DNA of 64,000 nt. Source: Streptomyces sp. 130 (GTDB lineage: Bacteria > Actinomycetota > Actinomycetes > Streptomycetales > Streptomycetaceae). This document shows, piece after piece, positions 1 through 7,440 of the stretch (the first letter of the stretch is position 1; each line of letters starts with the position of its first letter). The stretch covers positions 161,074 to 225,073 of the forward strand of contig NZ_VJNO01000007.1 in the NCBI RefSeq assembly GCF_007096885.1, given 5' to 3'. The translations under genes and the position numbers were made by a program. The notes under the pieces were generated by a model. The model made no database searches and was not told where the DNA came from. It saw only the letters and a list, made by a program, of their open reading frames with translations.

Positions 1-701
1 CCCTGCCGAACGCCGCCAGCGTCGGCACGAACGCCGTGCCCCGCGCCGCCATCCGGTCCAGCAGCCCGGGGTCCAGATGCATGCCGTGCTCCAGGCTGTC
101 CGCCCCCGCGAGGACCGCGTTGCGGGAGCCCTCCGCGGTCTGGCAGTGCACCGCCACTTTGCCGCCCGCCGCATGGACGGCGGCCACCACCTCGGTGAGC
201 AGCGCGAGCGGCACCGGGGGCTCGTCCAGCCGCCAGTCCCCGATGACCTTGCACCAGCCGGAGGAGGCCGCCGACTCCTCCACGGCCGCCCGGACGAGGT
301 CCGCCTCGCTCACGTCCCGGCCGGCCCCGGGGAAGAACCTGCCGGGTGTGGCCAGCCACCGGCCGGCCGAGGTGACGCGGGGCAGCTCGCGGTCCTCGTC
401 GACCCAGGCCGGCATCCGCGCGGCCGTGCCCGGGGTGCGGACGGCGAGGACCCCGGCGTCCCGGTGCGCCCGCAGGTGTTCGCGCAGCAGCTCCCCGTCG
501 AAGGGCGTGCCCGGGTCGGTGGCCCCGGGATGCGTGTGTACGTCGACCAGCCCGGGCAGCAGCCAGCCGCCGTCGACCACGGTCTCGGCATGCCGCCCGG
601 CGAACCCGCCCGGCGGGGCGCCCTCGCGGAGCACCTCGCCCTCGATCCAGAAGGTCCGCTCCTCGCGCTCGGGCAGCACCACACCTCGTATGCACAGCAT
701 C
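1..701 (-). CDS. Amidohydrolase family protein, C-terminus cut off by window edge
   Basis: Reading the minus strand from an ATG at 701 gives an open frame that runs off the left edge; about 233 residues are visible. It has the metal-dependent amidohydrolase layout: a short N-terminal beta region, then VDVHTHPG at about residues 53-60 (His55 and His57 as metal ligands), a lysine in WCKVIGDW (about 151, candidate bridging residue), a histidine in VHCQT (about 185) and an EHGMH motif near 204. This order resembles imidazolonepropionase-like and prolidase-like amidohydrolases acting on cyclic amides or related C-N bonds; the substrate cannot be read. It is divergent from the FN3 lipoprotein with a roughly 150-base spacer. 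The final metal-binding Asp lies outside the window. Confidence 0.85.
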
Positions 702-847
702 CGCAGACGGTACGTCAGGCGCCGCGCGCGCCGAACGGCGGGTGCACACCGGCACATTGCGGAAGGTTCGGCTCCGGGCACTTGTCGGCGGGCCCCGGCA
801 CATGCGATACAGGTCTGGACCATTGCTTCCGGACGGAAGGCAACACC

Positions 848-1846
848 GTGCGATCCCCTCACACGCGTCGCGCGCCGGCCTGCGCCGCCGCCCTGCTCCT
901 CGCCGCACTCGCCACCGCCTGCGGCTCCGGGTCGGGTTCCGGCTCCGAGACCCACGGGGACACCAGCAGACCCACCGCACCGCGCGGGGTCACCGTGCAG
1001 GCGAGCAGCGCCACCTCCGCGCACGTGATGTGGAAGGCCGCCACCGACGACACGGCCGTCACCGGCTACGAGGTCTACCGGGAGGGCAAGAAGGTCAAGG
1101 CCGTCCCCGCGGCCAAGGTGATGATCGACGTGGAGGGGCTCACCGCCTCGACCGCCTACACCTTCACGGTCCGCGCCCGCGACGCCGCCGGCAACCTCTC
1201 CGCGCCCAGCAAGGCCGTCCGCGTCACCACCCCCGCCCCCGCGCCCGCCGACCACGCGCCCCCCAGCCGTCCGGTGAAGCTGCGCGGCAAGGCCGACGGC
1301 GACCGGGCCGCCACCCTCTCCTGGGGCGGCTCCACGGACGACGTCGGCGTCACCGCGTACGACGTCTACCAGGAGGGCACCCGCATCCACACCGTGCCGG
1401 GCATGACGACCACGGCCCGGCTGACCGGGCTGCGCCCCGGCACGGCCTACACCTTCACCGTGCGGGCCCGCGACGCCGCGAACACCTCGTCGCCCGACAG
1501 CAACGCCTTCCACCTCACCACCGCGTCCGCCCCCGGCGCCCCGGCGAGCACCGCCCCCACCGGCCTGCGGGCCAGGACCGAGGTCCAGGGCAAGGAGTAC
1601 GCCGTCGACCTGGAGTGGGCACCGCCCAAGGCGTACGGCGAGATCAAGACCTACCAGCTCTACCTGGACGGCAAGATGACCACCACCATCGCCTGGGGCG
1701 CCGAACCGCCCACCGAACGGGCGACCTACCAGTACACCACCGCCGAACCGCGCGGCACCAGCCACGCGATCACGCTGCGCGCCCAGCTGCCCGACGGCAA
1801 GTGGGGCGACTTCTCGGAGCCGCTCACGGTGGTCCTCGGCAAGTGA
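848..1846 (+). CDS. Secreted lipoprotein with three fibronectin type III domains
   Basis: A 332-residue protein. The GTG start at 848 is chosen because GGAAGG lies just upstream and it gives a proper lipoprotein signal: an Arg-containing N-terminus, a hydrophobic stretch, and the lipobox LATAC with Cys25, followed by a Gly/Ser linker. Two clear fibronectin type III domains follow (about 43-128 and 138-225). Both have the TAYTFTVRARDAAGN-type strand typical of Streptomyces carbohydrate-active enzymes, and a more diverged third beta-sandwich fills about 232-332. No catalytic domain is visible. It is probably anchored on the outer face of the membrane as a binding or spacer protein; its FN3 units resemble those in the chitinase at 7.4-9.7 kb. 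Ligand unknown. Confidence 0.85.
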   Translation: MRSPHTRRAPACAAALLLAALATACGSGSGSGSETHGDTSRPTAPRGVTVQASSATSAHVMWKAATDDTAVTGYEVYREGKKVKAVPAAKVMIDVEGLTASTAYTFTVRARDAAGNLSAPSKAVRVTTPAPAPADHAPPSRPVKLRGKADGDRAATLSWGGSTDDVGVTAYDVYQEGTRIHTVPGMTTTARLTGLRPGTAYTFTVRARDAANTSSPDSNAFHLTTASAPGAPASTAPTGLRARTEVQGKEYAVDLEWAPPKAYGEIKTYQLYLDGKMTTTIAWGAEPPTERATYQYTTAEPRGTSHAITLRAQLPDGKWGDFSEPLTVVLGK

Positions 1847-1853
1847 GCCCGCG

Positions 1854-3041
1854 TCAGAGGGGGACCCGGACCGTCTCGATCCACGGCGGTGGCTGCGGGG
1901 CGTCCGCCCCGATGAGCGCGGCGACGACCCGGCACGAGGGCGACTCGTCGGGCCACGGGGTGTGCCCGTCGGTGAGGACCACCACGATGCCGGGCCGCTC
2001 CGGGGCGGCCAGGGCCCGGGCGATGCCCACCCGCATGTCGGTGCCGCCGCCCCCGCCCAGCTCCACCTGGTCGGCGGAGGTCACCCGCGACACGGCGTGC
2101 ACATCCGCGTCGCAGGCCAGCACGGAGACCCGGTTCCCCCGGATGCCCACCTCCCGCAGCACCCCCGTCACCTCGCCCAGCGCCGCCGCGAGTTCGTCGT
2201 CGCCCATCGAGCCCGAGGTGTCGACCACGACGGCCACCCGGGGCAGCGGGCGGCGCAGCGTCGGCAGCACGACACCGCGCAGGGCCGCGCCGCGCCGGGA
2301 CGGGCGGCGGTAGGTGTAGTCCACCGCGCCGGAGGCCCAGGCCGCCGCCTCCCGTACCGCGCCTGCCAGCGCCTGCCGCCAGTCCACGGTCGGTTCCAGG
2401 ACCTCCTCGGCCCACCGCCGCCAGCCCGCCGGAAGGCTGCCCCGGGTGCGCTGGTGGGCGCGCATCGACTCGGCCGTACGCCGCCGCAGCGCCTGTGCCT
2501 CCGTCGCGCTCAGCGGGGACGGCCCCTGCGCACCGGGCAGCTCCCATGGCTCGGGGCGGCCGTGCGCGCCCGAACCGCAGTTGTGCGGCGGCGGTCCGGG
2601 CGGCAGCGCGGGCAGGTACGTCTCGAAGAGCCGGCCGGACGGCAGCCCGAAGAGCCCGGGCTCCATCCGCCCCTCCGGCAGCCGCAGCCCGTCGGCGATC
2701 AGGTCGTCGTTGATCTCGCAGTCCTGGGCGACGTTGACCCGGTGCGCGTCGCGCTGGTCGGCCGCCGGGAGGCGGGCGGCCCGGCCGTGGTGGTCGCGCA
2801 GCAGATGCGCCACTTCGTGCACCCACACCCCGGCCAGCTCGGCGACCGGCGTCCGCTCCGCGAAGGCGGGCGACACGTAGCAGCGCCAGTGCCGGTCCAC
2901 GCCCATGGTCGGCACCCGGTCGCTCGCCACCACCGACAGCGCGTACAGCGCGGTCGCGAGGTACGGCCGGTCGCTCGCCGCCCGGTATCGCGCGGCGAGC
3001 AGTTTGGTGTGGTCCAGCGGGAGCCGCTCCGGTACGGGCAT
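1854..3041 (-). CDS. VWA-domain protein with HEXXH metallopeptidase-like N-terminus (DUF2201 type)
   Basis: A 395-residue protein and the last gene of a four-gene operon. The N-terminal half carries HEVAH (His75, Glu76, His79), the zinc-dependent metallopeptidase signature, in the layout of the DUF2201 'putative metallopeptidase' domain. The C-terminal third is a von Willebrand factor A domain with a complete MIDAS start, D274-T-S-G-S278, and a later TDGHTPW segment. This pairing is the usual partner of MoxR-type AAA+ ATPases, and such an ATPase lies directly upstream with only four bases between the genes. Known of the family: MoxR/VWA pairs act as chaperone-like or effector-triggering modules. 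The substrate here is unknown, and whether the HEXXH site is catalytic cannot be judged. Confidence 0.88.
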   Translation of the reverse strand: MPVPERLPLDHTKLLAARYRAASDRPYLATALYALSVVASDRVPTMGVDRHWRCYVSPAFAERTPVAELAGVWVHEVAHLLRDHHGRAARLPAADQRDAHRVNVAQDCEINDDLIADGLRLPEGRMEPGLFGLPSGRLFETYLPALPPGPPPHNCGSGAHGRPEPWELPGAQGPSPLSATEAQALRRRTAESMRAHQRTRGSLPAGWRRWAEEVLEPTVDWRQALAGAVREAAAWASGAVDYTYRRPSRRGAALRGVVLPTLRRPLPRVAVVVDTSGSMGDDELAAALGEVTGVLREVGIRGNRVSVLACDADVHAVSRVTSADQVELGGGGGTDMRVGIARALAAPERPGIVVVLTDGHTPWPDESPSCRVVAALIGADAPQPPPWIETVRVPL

Positions 3042-3045
3042 GACC

Positions 3046-4260
3046 TCAGGCGCTCCCCGGCAGCGCGCCGGAGAGCTGGAGGAGTTCCAGGAAGGCGTCG
3101 ATGCCCTCCGGGACCGGCCAGTCGGTGTCCCGCATCGACGCCAGGTCCATCGCCGCCCGGGCCGCCACGTCCGGCACGCCCGCCGCGACGGCCTTCGCCA
3201 GCACCGCCCAGCCCGCCTCCCAGCGCGATCGGGTCGGTTCGGCCTGGACGGCGGCCACCACCGCGATCAGGAACGCCAGTTGCCGGTCGCCGCGCTCGGG
3301 CAGGGCGAAGGCGTCCGGATCGGCCAGCACCCGGTCCGGGTCGGGCAGGTCCAGATTCTCCAGGTACGACAGGAGCTCGATGCCCGCCCCGTCCCCGACG
3401 GCCCCCGCCAGGGCGGCGGCGACGGCGTCCCGGCCGGTGCCGGTCGCGTAGCCGGTGGCGAGCAGCCGCAGCGCCATGTCCCAGGTCCGGGGCGACGGCC
3501 AGGCCCTGCCCCGGCCCTCCGCGTCGGCCGGGAGGTGGTGCACCAGACCCGGGCGCGCGGTGAGGAACCCGGAGACCGCGCCCCGGGCCCGGGCCACGGC
3601 CCCGGCGGCCCGGGCGGGATCGACCACGGGGACGGGCGCCTCGGGCCAGGTGCCGGCCATGCCGCGTGCCACGGTGCGCGGGTCGTGCGTCCACTGCAGG
3701 TGCACGAAGCGGTTGGCGAGCGGCGGGCTCAGGTGCCAGCCGTCCGCCGCGCTCGACGGCGGATTGGCCGCCGCGACGATGCGCACGGAGTCGGGGAGCT
3801 TCAGGCTGCCCACCCGGCGTTCCAGGACGACCCGCAGCAGGGCGGCCTGCACGGCCGGGGGAGCGGAGGACAACTCGTCGAAGAACAGCAGCCCCTGGCC
3901 CTTCCGGGCGAGCCGGACCGCCCAGTCCGGCGGGGCCATCGGGACCCCGGTCGTGGCCGGGTCGTCCCCGACGACGGGCAGCCCCGCGAAGTCGGACGGC
4001 TCGTGCACGCTGGCGATGACGGTTTCCAGGTCCAGGCCGAGGCCCGCCGCGAGCTGTTCCAGCCCCGCCGACTTCCCGATGCCCGGCTCGCCCCAGAGCA
4101 GCACCGGCTGATTGGCGGTCACCGCCAGGGCCAGCGCCTCCAGCTGCGGGCTGGCGACCGTCTCGGTCCGGGTGGCGCGCAGCCGCCGGCCGAGCGCGTC
4201 GGCGGCGTCCAGGGGATGCGTCGGCGCTGCTGCGGGGGCGCCGGGGGCCACGGTGCTCAC
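3046..4260 (-). CDS. MoxR-family AAA+ ATPase
   Basis: A 404-residue AAA+ ATPase. Walker A is GEPGIGKS (57-64), Walker B is LLFFDELSSAPP (about 148-159), followed by sensor-like VAAANPP (about 186-192). Family role: MoxR ATPases remodel or activate partner proteins, generally together with a VWA protein. That partner is encoded four bases downstream, and the start overlaps the end of the upstream ankyrin gene by four bases (ATG-A type), so translational coupling is likely. The long C-terminal helical half is typical of the group that accompanies DUF2201/VWA proteins. Soluble, no signal peptide. Confidence 0.9.
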   Translation of the reverse strand: MSTVAPGAPAAAPTHPLDAADALGRRLRATRTETVASPQLEALALAVTANQPVLLWGEPGIGKSAGLEQLAAGLGLDLETVIASVHEPSDFAGLPVVGDDPATTGVPMAPPDWAVRLARKGQGLLFFDELSSAPPAVQAALLRVVLERRVGSLKLPDSVRIVAAANPPSSAADGWHLSPPLANRFVHLQWTHDPRTVARGMAGTWPEAPVPVVDPARAAGAVARARGAVSGFLTARPGLVHHLPADAEGRGRAWPSPRTWDMALRLLATGYATGTGRDAVAAALAGAVGDGAGIELLSYLENLDLPDPDRVLADPDAFALPERGDRQLAFLIAVVAAVQAEPTRSRWEAGWAVLAKAVAAGVPDVAARAAMDLASMRDTDWPVPEGIDAFLELLQLSGALPGSA

Positions 4261-5996
4261 GCGTCCTCACCTTCCTCGTCGTCGTAGCCGCCCTCGTCCT
4301 CGTTCCACTCGTCCCACCACTCCGAGCCGGCGTCCGGATGCTCCCGCAGCACCCGTTCCGCGAGGAACCGCAGATCGGTCCGCCGGTACTTGCGGATCAT
4401 CTGTTCCAGCGAGAGTTCCGTCTGGTCGCTCACGTCGATCCGGGCGCCGGCGTCGACCAGGTCCCGGACGAGCGCCGCCGACCCGCGCCCCGAGACGGCG
4501 ACGCTCAGCGGGGTGCGCTCGCGGTGGTCCCGGGCCTCCAGGTCGAGGCCGGCCGCCAGCAGCCGGGGGAGCAGCACGGTGTGGTCGAGCAGGGGCAGGA
4601 CGTGGAGCAGCGTGTGCTTGCCGCCGTCCCGGATGCGCGGATCGACGCCCGCGTCCAGCAGCGCCACGACCCCCGCCGTGTCCCCGTGCTGGGCGCGCAG
4701 GAAGAGGTCGCGCCGCTGGGCGGCCAGCGCCCTGGGCAGCCGCCCCGTGCCGGTGAGGCAGGCGTGCTCCACGGCGAAGCAGCCGGTCACCGCCCCGCCG
4801 AACGCGCGCAGCGCGCTCTCCCGCTGCCGCTCCCGCGCGGTGTGCGGGGAGCCGAGAATCCCGTCCCGGAAGCGGACCTCGTGCCAGTCGCCCCGGCAGC
4901 GCACCCGCACCGGAGCGGGCGCTGTGACCCCGGGCGGCCCGAACGGCCCCGTGCGGTCCGGGAAGAGCGACCGGGCCACCAGGGGATGCAGGTCCGAAGG
5001 GGTCAGGAGGCCGTCGCCGAGCAGGTCCAGGTCGGGCAGCCTGCGCCAGAGCGCCTCGGGGAGGAAGGCCGCGCCGGTGGAGGTCTCGCGGCTGACGACC
5101 TTGATCCGCAGCCGGCCGGCGAGTCCGGGCCCCGTGAAGCCGAGCAGGACGCGGGCCCGCCAGTCGTGGCCGATCTGGAAGCGTTCCGCCGTGCCGAGCG
5201 CGGCGAACCGGCGCACCTCCGTCTCCAGCCGGGGCACGTCCAGCGCGAGACCGGCCACGATCGTCTCGGGGGCGGTCCGGTAGTACGAGGGCATCTGCGG
5301 GGGCTCCGGGTCCCACTCGATCCCGGCCGCCGCCAGCGCCTCCGTGACGCGGCCCTCGTGGTGCAGCAGATGCAGCCACTCGGCACGGGCCACCTGGTCG
5401 CCGGCGCCCGGGTCGCCGTGCGGCAGCCGGTCCACCGGAAGCGGCGTGCCGTCGGCCGCGAGGAACGGCAGCCGGTCCGCGCCGCCGGCCCGGGCGCGCA
5501 GCTCACCGGCGAGGCTCGCGCGCCACAGGTGCCCCAGTGACCGCCAGTCGTCGGTGACGTCGGGCGTGGCCCGGCGCCGCAGCGGGCCGAAGCGGAGCGG
5601 GAGGCGCTGGGGGCCGTCGATCATGGGCGGGGTGGACACCTGGAGATACGCGTCCGGCGCGGAGCCGTAGCCCGCGAGGAGGACGGTCCGTTCGGTGGCC
5701 AGGGTCGAGCGGCCCGCGAGAATCCGGGGCAGGTGCCAGCGCAGCAGGTCCGGCACCAGGTCCCGGAGGTCGGCGAGCAGGGCTTCGGCGACCCCGGCGC
5801 CGTACGTGGCGGAGACCCGGTCGGGGTCGACGCGCACATCGAAGCCGGCCGCCGCGCAGGCCCCGCGCCAGTCCCCGGCCTCCCGGCGCGCGGCCGACTC
5901 CTCGATCATGGAGCGCGGCACCGCGTAGCGGCGGACCTGGCGCCAACTGGACGCCTCCTGCGCGGACAGGAACAGCCGGACGTCCCGCCGGTTCAC
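4257..5996 (-). CDS. Ankyrin-repeat protein in MoxR/VWA operon
   Basis: A 579-residue cytoplasmic protein. The first roughly 420 residues match no domain I can name; they include an Arg-rich, Trp-containing N-terminus. Residues of about 430-530 form two to three ankyrin repeats, recognisable by phrases such as GDTAGVVALLDAGVDP and RDHRERTPLSVAV. The last 25 residues are strongly acidic (DEWNEDEGGYDDEEGEDA). The gene sits between an LRR protein and the MoxR ATPase, overlapping each by four bases, so the four proteins are probably made together. Ankyrin and LRR units bind proteins or peptides, so this is a plausible recognition or adaptor subunit; that is inference from context. Confidence 0.8.
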   Translation of the reverse strand: MNRRDVRLFLSAQEASSWRQVRRYAVPRSMIEESAARREAGDWRGACAAAGFDVRVDPDRVSATYGAGVAEALLADLRDLVPDLLRWHLPRILAGRSTLATERTVLLAGYGSAPDAYLQVSTPPMIDGPQRLPLRFGPLRRRATPDVTDDWRSLGHLWRASLAGELRARAGGADRLPFLAADGTPLPVDRLPHGDPGAGDQVARAEWLHLLHHEGRVTEALAAAGIEWDPEPPQMPSYYRTAPETIVAGLALDVPRLETEVRRFAALGTAERFQIGHDWRARVLLGFTGPGLAGRLRIKVVSRETSTGAAFLPEALWRRLPDLDLLGDGLLTPSDLHPLVARSLFPDRTGPFGPPGVTAPAPVRVRCRGDWHEVRFRDGILGSPHTARERQRESALRAFGGAVTGCFAVEHACLTGTGRLPRALAAQRRDLFLRAQHGDTAGVVALLDAGVDPRIRDGGKHTLLHVLPLLDHTVLLPRLLAAGLDLEARDHRERTPLSVAVSGRGSAALVRDLVDAGARIDVSDQTELSLEQMIRKYRRTDLRFLAERVLREHPDAGSEWWDEWNEDEGGYDDEEGEDA

Positions 5997-7129
5997 CGGT
6001 ACAGGCTCCTGACCGCGCGCAGATCGGCGTGGGCCCCGCCGTCCGGACGCAGCAGCGCCGCGAAGGAGCGCTTCACCCGGCGCGGCAGTCCGGGGCCCAG
6101 GCCCACGTACTCCAGCCGCGACCCGGGGGCGACGGCGGCGAGCAGGGTCTTCGCACCACGGCCGGTCAGCCCGGTGTGGCTGAGTCCGAGGCGGCGCAGC
6201 GGGCTGCCCGGCAGCGCCTCGGCCAGCGCCTGCGCCCCGAGGTCCCCGGTGACGTTGGCCGGGGCGCCCAGGGAGCGCTCCGAGGGCGGGCGGCCCAGGT
6301 CCAGCGCCTCGATGCCGTCGAGCGCGCCGGCCAGGGCGCGGGCTCCCCCGGGTCCGATGCCGTTGCCGCCCAGGCCGAGCCGGACCGGGCGGGCCGGGTC
6401 GGCGGCGCCCGCGAGGACGGCGGCGCCCGCGTCGCCGAGGTGGTTGGACGGCAGGTAGAGCTCCCGCACCCCCGCGTCCAGGATCAGCCGGGCCAGCAGC
6501 GGCGCGGCGTCGGCGCCCAGCCCGTTGCCGCCGAGGAAGAGCCGTTCGACGGGGCGCGGACGGGTGCTCAGGACGTCGAGCAGGGCGGCGAGTCCGTCGG
6601 CAGTGACCCCGGTGTTGACCAGGTCGAGGGTGCGCAGCGCGGTGTTGCGGCGCAGCATCGGGGCCAGGGCGCGGACGCCCGCGTCGCCGAGGGGATTGCG
6701 CTTGAGCCAGAGGGCCCGGACGGTGGCGTCGTCGGCCAGGGCGGCGGCGAGGGCGGCGGCCCCTTCGGCGCCGATGCGGTTGCAGCCGAGGTAGAGGGTG
6801 TGCAGCCCGTGTCCGGACCCGGCCGTCGCCGCGGCCACGGCCGCGGCGCCCTCGTCCCCGAGGGAGTTGGTGCCGAGGAGTACGTGGGTGGCGTGCGGGG
6901 AACGGGCGGCGGCGGGCATGACCAGGGCGGCGCCGGCCGCGCCGAGGCCCTGCTTGCAGAGATCCACGCGCCCGTCGGCGCGCAGCGCGCCCAGCGGGAA
7001 CGTCTCGTCGGCCCCGACAGGTTCCCCGGCCACCAGCCGGTCGAGCAGCGGCCCGAGCAGCGCCGGATCGGCGAGGGGCAGGTCAGGATGGTCAATGGCA
7101 GGACAGCGCACCGGCATCGGCTGCGACAT
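5993..7129 (-). CDS. Leucine-rich-repeat (ribonuclease-inhibitor-like) protein
   Basis: A 378-residue protein and first gene of the LRR-ANK-MoxR-VWA operon. From about residue 75 onward it is built of 28-29 residue leucine-rich repeats of the ribonuclease-inhibitor kind, with recurrent LYLGCNRIGAEGAAALA, LWLKRNPLGDAG and LFLGGNGLGADAA phrases. I count about eight to nine units. There is no signal peptide or membrane segment, so it should be cytoplasmic. A protein-binding or ligand-sensing role is typical of such solenoids; the ligand is unknown. ATG at 7129 follows a GGGG-containing stretch. The stop overlaps the ankyrin gene start by four bases. The tRNA-like element lies 24 bases upstream. 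Confidence 0.82.
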   Translation of the reverse strand: MSQPMPVRCPAIDHPDLPLADPALLGPLLDRLVAGEPVGADETFPLGALRADGRVDLCKQGLGAAGAALVMPAAARSPHATHVLLGTNSLGDEGAAAVAAATAGSGHGLHTLYLGCNRIGAEGAAALAAALADDATVRALWLKRNPLGDAGVRALAPMLRRNTALRTLDLVNTGVTADGLAALLDVLSTRPRPVERLFLGGNGLGADAAPLLARLILDAGVRELYLPSNHLGDAGAAVLAGAADPARPVRLGLGGNGIGPGGARALAGALDGIEALDLGRPPSERSLGAPANVTGDLGAQALAEALPGSPLRRLGLSHTGLTGRGAKTLLAAVAPGSRLEYVGLGPGLPRRVKRSFAALLRPDGGAHADLRAVRSLYR

Positions 7130-7153
7130 CTGTTACCCCCGTTTGCGAAAAGG

Positions 7154-7233
7154 CGGCAAGACCGGTCGGATTCGAACCGACGTCCTCCAGCTAGCTGCTA
7201 GGGCGCGACGACCTCTGCGCTACAGCCTTGCCG
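7154..7233 (-). tRNA. tRNA-like element, isotype not readable
   Basis: The minus strand holds a near-perfect T arm (GTCGG-TTCGAAT-CCGAC), a D arm with TA before a GCGC/GCGC stem and an AGAGGT loop start, and an acceptor helix. Counting the seven pairs next to the T arm, the acceptor is AAGGCTG/CGGTCTT (core about 7157-7229) with discriminator G. Four further pairs (CGGC/GCCG) extend it to 11 bp, and CCTTTT follows. Between the D and T stems only 21 bases remain, two fewer than usual. They do not give a normal 5-bp stem with a 7-base loop and T33. The best fold is a bulged stem with loop CAGCTAG, whose middle would read GCT. No CCA is encoded. It is either a genuine but unusual tRNA or a tRNA-derived element. 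Confidence 0.55.
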
Positions 7234-7324
7234 TCGGTGATCCTAACCATGATGTCGATCAATTCGCACACCTGCACCAACAGTTGCGCGGGCGCCGGCG
7301 GCCGGAAAGCGCGCGAATCCCAAG

Positions 7325-7361
7325 TGGTCTGTACCTATTGACGACTTGGTCCAGACCAATT
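7325..7361 (+). promoter_or_regulatory. DasR-type operator (dre) and chi-gene direct repeat
   Basis: Two copies of a 12-base motif, TGGTCTGTACCT (7325-7336) and TGGTCCAGACCA (7347-7358), flank the -35 hexamer of the chitinase promoter. The second copy within ACTTGGTCCAGACCAATT closely matches the palindromic dre of the GntR-family regulator DasR, which responds to glucosamine-6-phosphate. It also matches the direct repeats known from Streptomyces chitinase promoters. Predicted effect: repression that is lifted by chitin or N-acetylglucosamine breakdown products. Confidence 0.82.
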
Positions 7362-7366
7362 ACCTT
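7338..7366 (+). promoter_or_regulatory. Chitinase promoter (-35 TTGACG, -10 TACCTT)
   Basis: TTGACG at 7338-7343 and TACCTT at 7361-7366 are separated by 17 bases, a good vegetative-type promoter. The -35 lies between the two operator half-repeats and the -10 abuts the dre palindrome, so bound repressor would block RNA polymerase. The chitinase ATG is 75 bases downstream of the -10. Confidence 0.65.
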
Positions 7367-7440
7367 CCCGGATGCTCCATGGCACGACATCCGCACCTCC
7401 CCGAGGACCGCCTCACCGGTCCCTGCCGTAAGGGAGAACC

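Noticed and set aside
7154..7233. Calling the element a serine tRNA from the possible GCT triplet
   Set aside because: The variable region is short, position 33 would be A, and the stem needs a bulge; a serine tRNA should have a long variable arm. Left without isotype.
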